A stretch of DNA of 22,849 nt from NCBI GenBank assembly GCA_945870115.1, contig CAMBRH010000012.1:1-22849 (forward strand), read 5' to 3'. The notes beneath the pieces were generated by a model. That model saw only the letters and a program-made list of their open reading frames with translations, had not been told where the DNA came from and searched no databases. The translations under genes and the position numbers were made by a program. Source of the DNA: Chitinophaga pinensis (lineage in GTDB: Bacteria; Bacteroidota; Bacteroidia; Flavobacteriales_D; Crocinitomicaceae). Shown here in pieces: positions 1-7,097 of the stretch (within the stretch, counting starts at the first letter, position 1; every line of letters starts with the position of its first letter).

Positions 1-384
1 TAGACAAAGAAACCCACCTGTTACAAGCGGAATTGCCATGTTTGTTAATAATTTGAGTGTTGTTTTATCAAATAATTTCATGCCATTTTTTGTAGCTTTT
101 CTTTTGGAAAAATAAAAAGCAGTAACAATGGATAAAATCAAGACACTCGAGCAAATCAAAGCAACAATTTTTATTACCTGAATGTATGAGTAGGTGACAA
201 GAGAAACTGATCTCGAATAATCTAGGTAATTTTCCAAGTATGAATTTCCAATGTAAGCTCCAATTAAAGCATAAATCCCAGCGAAAACTCCGGAAAAACC
301 ACTTAAGGAAAGGAATTTTGATGATTCTTGCATCATTTTGCGGATGTCTTGGATCGATTCTAAATGTTCTTTTTGTGTTGACAT
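1..384 (-). CDS. Conserved membrane protein of unknown function, 5' part (partial)
   Basis: Reading from the ATG at 384 down to base 1 gives 128 codons with no stop, so the gene continues past the left edge. The product starts MSTQKEHLESIQDIRKMM, an amphipathic N-terminus. Two hydrophobic segments follow at about residues 24-46 and 68-92, and a third begins near 114. The charged patch SKRKATKNG (about 93-101) lies between segments two and three. From memory, proteins with this start and several membrane spans are common in Bacteroidetes and often sit next to a small winged-helix regulator, but that neighbour would be off-window. An exact TTG-N19-TAACTTTG promoter lies just upstream on the same strand and supports both frame and start. 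A second minus-strand reading frame overlaps nearly the whole stretch. I prefer this frame because it gives a clean membrane protein and begins just after the promoter. Function unknown. Confidence 0.82.
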   Translation of the reverse strand, partial: MSTQKEHLESIQDIRKMMQESSKFLSLSGFSGVFAGIYALIGAYIGNSYLENYLDYSRSVSLVTYSYIQVIKIVALICSSVLILSIVTAFYFSKRKATKNGMKLFDKTTLKLLTNMAIPLVTGGFLCL

Positions 385-403
385 ATAAAAGTACTTTGAG
401 ATG

Positions 404-433
404 CAAAGTTAAATTAATAATTTTAATGAGCAA
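404..433 (-). promoter_or_regulatory. Promoter of the left-edge membrane protein gene
   Basis: On the minus strand TTG (433-431), a 19-bp spacer and TAACTTTG (411-404) match the Bacteroidetes consensus TTG-N17-23-TAnnTTTG exactly. The start codon at 384 lies 20 bp downstream, a typical short leader. Transcription start is inferred, not shown. Confidence 0.65.
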
Positions 434-642
434 ATAAATTTTTGTTTTTTTAACAATTTATTTTTTTAATGTAAGTTTAGTTATGCATTTTTCACCACAT
501 GGCTGAACTTTTTCACCTCCGCCAAGGTGGATAGAAATATAGAAATCATAGTTTTGGGTGATTTTTTAATTGATTTTTGACATTTCATTATTTTAAATAA
601 ACAATTTATACAGTTGTGTCAATCATCATTTTTACCTTGATT
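434..642. other. Gene-free spacer between divergent genes, with a GC-rich hairpin
   Basis: No convincing gene is present. The block at 493-530 is clearly richer in G+C than its surroundings. CCAC (495-498) pairs with GTGG (527-530), and TGGC (500-503) with GCCA (521-524), giving an 8-bp stem with a small internal bulge and a 17-nt loop. A shorter alternative pairs CACCT with AGGTG around 514-529. A 35-codon minus-strand frame (588-481) starts MKCQKSIKKSPK and covers the hairpin, but it has no recognised family. The block could be an operator, a small structured RNA or a gene remnant. Confidence 0.35.
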
Positions 643-650
643 TAATTTTG
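643..650 (+). promoter_or_regulatory. -7 element of the TonB-C/MORN protein gene
   Basis: TAATTTTG is an exact TAnnTTTG match 21 bp before the ATG at 672. The nearest upstream TTG (614-616) is 26 bp away, longer than usual, so only the -7 part is well supported. Confidence 0.45.
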
Positions 651-671
651 TTTCTTTGTTAAAAATCTAAA

Positions 672-1277
672 ATGAAATTAATCTTTTTATTTTTCAACTT
701 ACTTATTTTGCAAGTTTATGGACAAGTAAATTGTTCTAATTCGCCAATTAATTTTACAGGTTTTTGTTATGAATACCATGAAGATGGAAAGATATCATTT
801 ATAAAAGAATTTAAAAATAATGAGGCAGTTGGAATTTGGATGAAATTTGATAAAAAAGGAAATCTTGTTTCACAGCTAAATACAAAAGATAAAAAAGATT
901 CTTTGAATTTGATTTATGCTTTATACAATGAGGAAGTCTTTCAGCAACTTGAAGAAGAAATTGTTGTCGATTATGGAGATGATCATTTTGCATTTTTTCT
1001 AGAGGGAACCATAAACCAATATGTTTCTAAAAACTTTAAATATCCAGAATCTGCCTTAGAAAAAGGAATACAGGGGAGAGCTTATATCAAATTTTCAATT
1101 GAAATTGATGGAAAAGTTTCAGAGGTTAAAATTATGCGTGGAGTACCAGATTGTCCAGAATGTGACATAGAAGCTCTTAGATTAATTAAATCTATGCCAG
1201 ATTGGATTCCAGCGGTTAAAGATAGAAAAAGGGTAAAAAGTTACTTGCAAATTCCAGTTATTTTTAGATTGCAATAA
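672..1277 (+). CDS. Exported TonB C-terminal-domain protein with MORN-like N-terminal segment
   Basis: A 201-residue protein. Residues 1-17 form a signal peptide (hydrophobic LIFLFFNLLILQVYG, likely cut before QVNCS). Residues about 29-68 contain a MORN-type repeat: GFCYEYHEDGKISFIKEF, then GIWMKFDKKGNLVSQ. Residues about 115-201 resemble a TonB C-terminal domain: YPESALEKGIQGRAYIKF, a VSEVKI strand, and a final IPVIFRL strand. A CPEC pair sits at about residues 157-160. There is no N-terminal membrane anchor or proline-rich spanner as in true TonB. This is therefore more likely one of the stand-alone periplasmic TonB-C proteins abundant in Bacteroidetes, whose partners are mostly unknown. 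The gene is monocistronic: it diverges from the left-edge gene and converges on the phosphatase gene 52 bp away. The ATG is supported by the signal peptide that follows it. Specific function unknown. Confidence 0.85.
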   Translation: MKLIFLFFNLLILQVYGQVNCSNSPINFTGFCYEYHEDGKISFIKEFKNNEAVGIWMKFDKKGNLVSQLNTKDKKDSLNLIYALYNEEVFQQLEEEIVVDYGDDHFAFFLEGTINQYVSKNFKYPESALEKGIQGRAYIKFSIEIDGKVSEVKIMRGVPDCPECDIEALRLIKSMPDWIPAVKDRKRVKSYLQIPVIFRLQ

Positions 1278-1329
1278 TCTTTTAAAGATTGAAAAACCGA
1301 TTCTTTTAATTTTTAGCATTAATTTAAAC

Positions 1330-3303
1330 TCAAATCTTCAAACCAACAACGCAAACGTCATCAGTTTGTTCGATTTGTCCTTTCCAATCTAGGAAAACTT
1401 TTTCTACTTCACTTTTTTGTGAAGACATTTCTGAATTTACATTTTTCAGCAGTAATTCTTCAAAAGCCTTGTATTTAAACTTTTTTTCTTTTGGTCCACC
1501 AAATTGATCTGGAAAACCATCAGAAAATAAATAAACTGAATCGCCTTTCTGAAGTTGAAATTCTTGAACAGAAAATGGAATGTCTTTTTTCGGTGATCTT
1601 CCGACAGGCATTTTATCAGGTTTCAAATTAATAAGTTCATTTTCTCGCACAATCCAAAGGGGATTATTTGCTCCAGAAAAAGTTAATTTATTCGTGTCTA
1701 AATTGATTTTAATAAAAACACAATCCATTCCATCATTACCACCAGTGCCAGTTTCATCTTGTTTTAGTCCTAATATCAATATTTTACGGACAAAATCTAG
1801 TAATAAATTTGTTTCTTTAATTTCCTTGCTGAAAAGTGCTTCGTTCAATAAAGAGATATTCAGCAAACTCATAAATGCTCCTGGAATTCCATGTCCAGTG
1901 CTATCTGCGACACAAATATAAATTTGATTTTCGATTTTATTCGCCCAATAGAAATCGCCACTAACAATGTCTTTAGGATTAAAATAAATGAAATATTCCT
2001 TAAAACTAGAACTAAAAGTTTCTTCGCTAGCTAAAAATGATTTTTGAATTCTTTGCGCATAATTTATTGAATCACTTATTTCTTTTTGCTTTTCCTCAAT
2101 GATTTCTTTTTGTTTTTCAATCTGTAAATTTTGTTTTTGAATGAGTCTAAAACGTTTGTATAGGAAAAATGAAAAAATACAAACCAACATAAAACCAATG
2201 ATTCCAAAAATGATAATGAATCTTTGCTTGCTTGCTTTTTCATCAGTAATCGCTTTTTGAACAAGTTTTTCTTGTTTTAATTTCGCTAATTTTTTATCGT
2301 TTTCATACTTCAATTGTTGTCTAATAACTTCCGACTTATTTTCATCATTTGTAATTTTATCTCGCCATGCAAAATGTTGGATCAGTGTCAAATAGGCTTT
2401 TTCAGTATTTCCATTTTTGAAATATATTTCATGCAGTAAATTGCTTACATTTTGTTTATCGACAAGATAACCGTGTTTTTTTGCCAATTCATACGCTTTT
2501 TCACCCAAAGATTGGGCTTCCTTATAATTTTTTTTAAGGAATTCAATTTCACTTAAATTGATATATGAGTAAATTAAAAAGTCATTATCTTTGTTTTTTT
2601 GTTTAAGATCTAATGTTTTTGTAAAATAAAATTTGGCTGAATCAAGTTGATGTTGTTCCATAAATACAAAGCCAATATTATTTAAAACAATGGCATAACT
2701 TTCAACATTATTGAGGCTTTTAAAAATTTCCGCACTCTTTAAATAGTTTATTTTTGTAGAATCATAATTCTTCAAAAGCGTATAAACATAAGCTATGCTA
2801 TTCAAGGAATTAGCCATTCCCTTTTTGTTATTCATTTTCGTTTTAATAGCCAAACTTTTGTAGTAGTAATTTAAGGCTTTAGGATAATCACCCATTAGAT
2901 CGTACAAGCTTGCTAAATTTTGGAGCGAACTAGCAATTTGTCCATAACTGTTAATTTTTTCTGCTAATTTTAAACTTAGAGAATAATACTTTAATGCTTT
3001 TTTTATATCTCCGTTATTTTCAGAAATAAAACCAAGGTTATTGTAATAAGTACTTTTAAAATCTTTAAATGTATCTTTATGAATACTGTTTTTCGCTTTA
3101 GAAAGATAGCCATTCAAAACTTCATTGAAATAGCTTACCTCCGATTCTTTACAAATTTCAATAATACTATTAGTTATATGAATTTTTGTAATTATCGGAT
3201 AATCCTTTTTAAGTTCCTTTCTAAGCGAATCAATATTTTGAGAGAAAGAAAATTGATATGTTAAAAAGAAAAAAAATAAGAGTAAAGATATTTTTTTGTT
3301 CAA
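1330..3303 (-). CDS. TPR-transmembrane SpoIIE-type PP2C serine phosphatase
   Basis: 657 residues. A signal-like N-terminus (MNKKISLLLFFFFLTYQ, cut near FSFSQ) is followed by about six tetratricopeptide repeats (roughly 65-300, e.g. NNLGFISENNGDIKKALKYY). One transmembrane helix lies at about 361-380, then a charged coiled coil (about 385-412), then a SpoIIE/PP2C phosphatase domain from about 412 to the end. Likely metal-binding acidic residues are all present: D450 (SGDFYW), D467 (ADSTGHGIPGA), D595 (FSDGFPDQFGG) and D648/D649 (TDDVCVVG). The topology puts the TPR array in the periplasm and the phosphatase in the cytoplasm, so it probably turns an envelope signal into dephosphorylation of a Ser/Thr-phosphorylated partner, perhaps an anti-sigma antagonist. 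No such partner is encoded nearby. The start is TTG; no in-frame ATG lies upstream before a stop, and the signal peptide begins right there. It is last in an operon, 10 bp after the PD40 gene. Confidence 0.88.
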   Translation of the reverse strand: MNKKISLLLFFFFLTYQFSFSQNIDSLRKELKKDYPIITKIHITNSIIEICKESEVSYFNEVLNGYLSKAKNSIHKDTFKDFKSTYYNNLGFISENNGDIKKALKYYSLSLKLAEKINSYGQIASSLQNLASLYDLMGDYPKALNYYYKSLAIKTKMNNKKGMANSLNSIAYVYTLLKNYDSTKINYLKSAEIFKSLNNVESYAIVLNNIGFVFMEQHQLDSAKFYFTKTLDLKQKNKDNDFLIYSYINLSEIEFLKKNYKEAQSLGEKAYELAKKHGYLVDKQNVSNLLHEIYFKNGNTEKAYLTLIQHFAWRDKITNDENKSEVIRQQLKYENDKKLAKLKQEKLVQKAITDEKASKQRFIIIFGIIGFMLVCIFSFFLYKRFRLIQKQNLQIEKQKEIIEEKQKEISDSINYAQRIQKSFLASEETFSSSFKEYFIYFNPKDIVSGDFYWANKIENQIYICVADSTGHGIPGAFMSLLNISLLNEALFSKEIKETNLLLDFVRKILILGLKQDETGTGGNDGMDCVFIKINLDTNKLTFSGANNPLWIVRENELINLKPDKMPVGRSPKKDIPFSVQEFQLQKGDSVYLFSDGFPDQFGGPKEKKFKYKAFEELLLKNVNSEMSSQKSEVEKVFLDWKGQIEQTDDVCVVGLKI

Positions 3304-3313
3304 AGTTTAAATT

Positions 3314-4693
3314 TTATTTTTTAAAAGGGAATTTATAAGAATTCATATCAACTTGATATAGATCCATGCTTGATTTTAATTGATCAATTGTGAAACTTGC
3401 AAATACAATTTTTTTCAATGTTTCATAATATTTGAAATGAGTGTCATCGTTTACTGAATTTATTTCCATTCCCAAATTAATTGGTTTTGACCATTCTTTG
3501 CCCATATTTTCTGACACATAAATATCATAACCGCCCATTCCTAAATGTCCATCAGAACTGAAAAATAGATACTGTCCGTCAGGTGAAATAAATGGGGTGG
3601 TTTCTCGCATTGCTGTATTGATACTATCTGACACAGGTTTTGCAGTTCCCCATTTTTTGTCAACTTTTGTAACAACATAAATATCAGTCATACTCTTATC
3701 TCCCTTTCTATCAGAAACAAAATACATGGTATTTCCATCTGCAGTTAAAGTCGCTGAACCATCAAAAAATGAAGTATTTATAGATTTATTTTGAATCACT
3801 TTTGGCGAAGCCCATTTTCCTTTTGTTGTCATTGAAATTTCGCTAATATCTGATCCATCTGTTTGTTCTTTCAAGTCAGTAGCTGTTGTATTTAAAGTCA
3901 TTAATCCGCTTAAACCATCTTCTTTTATGTAAGAAATACAATCAAATCCATTAGAATTAATGCGATCTAATTTATTGCTAATACTGTCCCATTTTTGTTC
4001 TTCTTCGTTCCAAATAGCTCTGTAATTATCTTCAAAATACTGTTCATCATCTGGATTGTTTTGACCGCCAGTTGTATTATCTCTTCGAGATGTGAAATAC
4101 AATACTTTTCCTCCTTTCAATAAAATTGGTGCGTATTCGTGATATCCCGTATTTATTCCTGGCGCAAAAAGTATAGCTTTATTGACTTTTAAACTATCAA
4201 TTTCCCTCTTTACAAAATTACATTCATTTATTCTTTCGTTGATTGATAAATCTTTTAAACGTGTTTTTGGTAATTTTTCAAGACAGTAATTAAAGTAAAG
4301 TAGGGCAGAATCAATGTTATTTAATCTGTGATAAGCGGAAGCTAAAAGTTCAGCATCTTCGACACTTTTTTCTTTTCTCATTTCTTCTGCTTTTTTTCCA
4401 TATTGCAAAGCATAACCAAAATTATTCATTCTTAAATGACACATTCCAACCCAATATGGACAATTTGGATTGTATAAATCTTTGTTGGAGGCAAGTTTAA
4501 ATTTATTTAAAGCTTCCCTGTATTTTTGTTCTAAAAAAAGTGCTTTTCCTTCTTCCAGCATTAAAAGTGCAGAGGTTCGATCTTTTACTTTTGTTGTAGA
4601 ATCTTTTGGAGAAATCGAATTTGGATTTATATTCGCATAAACACTTTGAAAACAAAACGTTAATAAACTTAAAATTAAAACCTTCATATTCAT
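3314..4693 (-). CDS. Exported TPR and PD40 (WD40-like) repeat protein
   Basis: 459 residues from the chosen ATG at 4693 (MNMKVLILSLL). A TTG at 4714 would add seven residues, KKLK-rich and less likely; an ATG at 4687 is also possible. A signal peptide ends near SVYA-NIN. TPR-like helices follow at about 40-145 (EEGKALFLEQKYREALNKFK, YWVGMCHLRMNNFGYALQYG). From about 180 to the end come beta-propeller PD40 blades: YFTSRRDNTTGGQN, MYFVSDRKGDKSMTDIYVV, LFFSSDGHLGMGGYDIYVSE. This resembles the N-terminal two-thirds of the Bacteroidetes OmpA/PD40 proteins (including those linked to type IX secretion, such as PorE), but the C-terminal OmpA peptidoglycan-binding domain is absent. The protein ends after the last blade. 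A periplasmic or outer-membrane-associated sensing or scaffold role is inferred from its place between an integral membrane protein gene (37 bp upstream) and the phosphatase gene (10 bp downstream). Confidence 0.83.
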   Translation of the reverse strand: MNMKVLILSLLTFCFQSVYANINPNSISPKDSTTKVKDRTSALLMLEEGKALFLEQKYREALNKFKLASNKDLYNPNCPYWVGMCHLRMNNFGYALQYGKKAEEMRKEKSVEDAELLASAYHRLNNIDSALLYFNYCLEKLPKTRLKDLSINERINECNFVKREIDSLKVNKAILFAPGINTGYHEYAPILLKGGKVLYFTSRRDNTTGGQNNPDDEQYFEDNYRAIWNEEEQKWDSISNKLDRINSNGFDCISYIKEDGLSGLMTLNTTATDLKEQTDGSDISEISMTTKGKWASPKVIQNKSINTSFFDGSATLTADGNTMYFVSDRKGDKSMTDIYVVTKVDKKWGTAKPVSDSINTAMRETTPFISPDGQYLFFSSDGHLGMGGYDIYVSENMGKEWSKPINLGMEINSVNDDTHFKYYETLKKIVFASFTIDQLKSSMDLYQVDMNSYKFPFKK

Positions 4694-4730
4694 TTTTAAC
4701 TTTTTTAGTGACAATTTTTTATAAAATTAG

Positions 4731-5546
4731 TTATTTTTTCAAACCTACGACTTTATTCATGGCTAAAGTTGCGGCAACACATGCTAAAATGGGAGCGAAA
4801 GCAGCACAAAACCACAGGAAAAAATGTGTAATAAAATTGCTAATTACATTAATTGGTGCTTCAAAAAAATGATTCCAGCCAAATAAATAGCTCAAATTTA
4901 CAGGAACAAGTATTAGCAAAGAATATACCAAACCAATTCCGATTGCTAAACCTCTGTGTTTGCGGATGAAAATGATACTTTCGTTCACAGATAATTTTCT
5001 TCTTTCATTGATATAATCGATAAAACTAAATCCATAATAGTAAAAACCGATTAAATAGGTGACATAAAAAACGGGACTTTCGCTTGGATTTTCCCAACCG
5101 ATAAATGAAATTATTAAAACAATTAGAAAGAAAAAATAGTACCACATAAAATTTCGAGTAACAATGATTACAGCTCTTTTTATGTCTGAAATAAATTGTT
5201 TTTTGCTGAAATGATATTTATTTCCAGTGACTATTTGTTCGGTTTTTTGGGAAAGAAAAGCTAAAAGTGGAGAAAGTAAGGCAACAACTAAGTATTTTGA
5301 GAAATTCATCAATAAAATGGCAATTGATATTTCTACAAAAAGCTGAATTATGTACCAAACAATGTCATTCATGGTATGAACTTCCATCGAAAAAACATGA
5401 CTTTTTATGCTTGAACCAATTTGATAAATTCCCAGCATTAAAATAGCAGGAATTATCCCGTACCAATACAATTTATGTTTTTTAATAAACAAAAAAGCCT
5501 CCCAAAAAGAGCGAATTCCTATAATAAATTCTTTTAAAATGAGCAT
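4731..5546 (-). CDS. EI24-domain (CysZ-like) integral membrane protein
   Basis: 271 residues, very hydrophobic. Membrane segments lie at about 27-48 (LYWYGIIPAILMLGIYQ), 62-100, 128-150 (MWYYFFFLIVLIISFIG), 160-178, 205-225 and 243-265. The opening FIIGIRSFWEAFLFIKKHKL and the internal FYYYGFSFIDYINERR fit the EI24/CysZ-like family (Pfam EI24). Characterised relatives include the E. coli sulfate transporter CysZ, but many Bacteroidetes members stand outside any cysteine pathway, and no sulfur gene lies here. It is first in the operon with the PD40 protein and the SpoIIE phosphatase. A strong promoter sits 36 bp before its ATG. The substrate, if it is a transporter, cannot be told from sequence. 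Confidence 0.82.
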   Translation of the reverse strand: MLILKEFIIGIRSFWEAFLFIKKHKLYWYGIIPAILMLGIYQIGSSIKSHVFSMEVHTMNDIVWYIIQLFVEISIAILLMNFSKYLVVALLSPLLAFLSQKTEQIVTGNKYHFSKKQFISDIKRAVIIVTRNFMWYYFFFLIVLIISFIGWENPSESPVFYVTYLIGFYYYGFSFIDYINERRKLSVNESIIFIRKHRGLAIGIGLVYSLLILVPVNLSYLFGWNHFFEAPINVISNFITHFFLWFCAAFAPILACVAATLAMNKVVGLKK

Positions 5547-5581
5547 TGAAATTGATGAAAATCTAATTTTAGTTCCAACAT

Positions 5582-5611
5582 CAAAAATAGTAAAATTATG
5601 TAGTTGAGCAA
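5582..5611 (-). promoter_or_regulatory. Promoter of the EI24/PD40/SpoIIE operon
   Basis: On the minus strand TTG (5611-5609), 19 bp, then TATTTTTG (5589-5582): an exact match to TTG-N19-TAnnTTTG. It precedes the ATG at 5546 by 35 bp. The three genes that follow are separated by 37 bp or less, so this one promoter probably drives all three. Confidence 0.65.
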
Positions 5612-5675
5612 TTTTCTAATTAGACTAAATCGATATAAATCACGCTTTTTCGTTAAATCTTCTAAGAAAAATAGT

Positions 5676-5683
5676 TACTTTTG
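5676..5683 (+). promoter_or_regulatory. purB: -7 element of purB
   Basis: TACTTTTG matches TAnnTTTG exactly and lies 16 bp before the ATG at 5700. A near-match -33 (TTA at 5653-5655) is 20 bp upstream. It lies inside the only possible upstream extension of the reading frame, which argues that translation starts at 5700. Confidence 0.55.
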
Positions 5684-5699
5684 CACAAAAAATGATAAA

Positions 5700-7055
5700 A
5701 TGACTTTAAACGAATTAACAGCAATTTCTCCAATTGACGGGCGATACAGATCTAAAACGAATGAATTAGCAAAATATTTTTCAGAATTTGGATTGATTAA
5801 ATACAGAGTTAAAATCGAAGTAGAGTATTTTATTGCTTTAATTGAGTTAGGAATTAAACCTTTAGATAAGTTTCCGAAAGATAAAATTGCTAGTTTAAAA
5901 TCAATTTATTTAAATTTTACTGAAGAAGATGCACTTTGGATTAAAAATACTGAAAAAACAACAAATCATGATGTAAAAGCGGTTGAATATTTCTTAAAAG
6001 AAAAATTAACACTTTTGGGTGAAACGGAATTTTTAGAATTTATTCATTTCGGTTTAACTTCTCAAGATATTAACAATACAAGTATTCCTTTATCTTTAAA
6101 AGATGCCCTTTTTGCTGAGTTTTTTCCAATGGTAAATGAATTAATTCAAAAATTAAACGACTTAAAATTTGAATGGAAAGACATTACAATGTTGGCGAAA
6201 ACACATGGTCAGCCAGCAACACCAACTAAATTAGGTAAAGAAATTCAAGTTTTTAGTGAGCGTTTGCAAATTCAATTAAGTCAAGCGATTGCAGTTCCAT
6301 TTTCTGCAAAATTTGGAGGGGCAACGGGGAATTTTAATGCGCATCATGTTGCTTATCCATCGGTGAATTGGGTTGAATTTTCAAATCATTTTGTGAATGA
6401 TATTTTAGGCTTAAATAGAAGTCAAACGACAACTCAAATCGAACATTACGATAATTTAGCTGCACTTTTTGATGCTTTGAAACGCATTAACACGATTATC
6501 TTGGATTTAGACCGAGATATGTGGACTTATGTTTCAATGGATTATTTCAAACAAAAATTAAAAGAAGGGGAAATTGGATCTTCTGCAATGCCGCACAAAG
6601 TAAATCCAATCGATTTTGAAAATTCTGAAGGAAATGTTGGAATTGCAAATGCTTTGTACGAACACTTAGCTGCAAAATTACCAGTTTCAAGGTTGCAAAG
6701 AGATTTGACAGATTCAACTGTTTTAAGAACGATTGGTGTACCGATAAGTCATTCATTATTAGCGATCAAATCAACATTAAATGGTTTGTCAAAATTAGTT
6801 TTGAATGAAAGTGCTTTGGGAAAAGATTTGGAAAATAATTGGGCAGTTGTCGCTGAAGCAATTCAGACAATTTTGAGAAGAGAAGGATTTCCAAAACCCT
6901 ATGAAGCTTTGAAAAATTTGACGCGTAAAAATGAAGCAACGACAAAAGAATCTGTTCATAATTTTATTGATACCTTAGAAATTTCAATAGAATTAAAAGC
7001 GGAATTAAAAACAATTTCTCCTCAAACATACACAGGTATTGATTTAGTGAAATAA
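5700..7055 (+). CDS. purB: Adenylosuccinate lyase PurB
   Basis: 451 residues. The enzyme splits fumarate from adenylosuccinate (to AMP) and from SAICAR (to AICAR) in purine synthesis, as a cytoplasmic homotetramer. The start MTLNELTAISPIDGRYRSK is typical of the family. The catalytic-histidine motif AKTHGQPATPTKLGKE has its His at residue 169. The fumarase/aspartase signature GSSAMPHKVNPIDFENSEGN has its flexible-loop serines at 294-295, the same spot as the E. coli catalytic serine. Length agrees with E. coli PurB (456). The frame is open back to an ATG at 5604, which would add 32 residues unlike any PurB (MSNFLIRLNRYK...), but a good promoter lies inside that stretch, so I reject it. The gene is followed 42 bp later by an exported protein, with no terminator between them. 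Confidence 0.97.
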   Translation: MTLNELTAISPIDGRYRSKTNELAKYFSEFGLIKYRVKIEVEYFIALIELGIKPLDKFPKDKIASLKSIYLNFTEEDALWIKNTEKTTNHDVKAVEYFLKEKLTLLGETEFLEFIHFGLTSQDINNTSIPLSLKDALFAEFFPMVNELIQKLNDLKFEWKDITMLAKTHGQPATPTKLGKEIQVFSERLQIQLSQAIAVPFSAKFGGATGNFNAHHVAYPSVNWVEFSNHFVNDILGLNRSQTTTQIEHYDNLAALFDALKRINTIILDLDRDMWTYVSMDYFKQKLKEGEIGSSAMPHKVNPIDFENSEGNVGIANALYEHLAAKLPVSRLQRDLTDSTVLRTIGVPISHSLLAIKSTLNGLSKLVLNESALGKDLENNWAVVAEAIQTILRREGFPKPYEALKNLTRKNEATTKESVHNFIDTLEISIELKAELKTISPQTYTGIDLVK

Positions 7056-7097
7056 ATTGCTTAATATTACATTAAAAATCGTCTTTAAAATACCTTT

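Noticed and set aside
68..433. Minus-strand open frame of 121 codons
   Set aside because: Its product (His/Cys/Phe-rich, no clear domains) is the out-of-frame shadow of the membrane protein read from 384, and its start lies within the promoter.
470..577. Plus-strand frame across the 493-530 block reading FFTTWLNFFTSAKVDRN
   Set aside because: It has no start codon, is only about 35 codons long and matches no family I know.
1276..1290. AATCTTTTAAAGATT palindrome at the end of the TonB-C gene, possible terminator
   Set aside because: It overlaps the stop codon, has almost no loop, is all A/T but two bases, and lacks a following T run.
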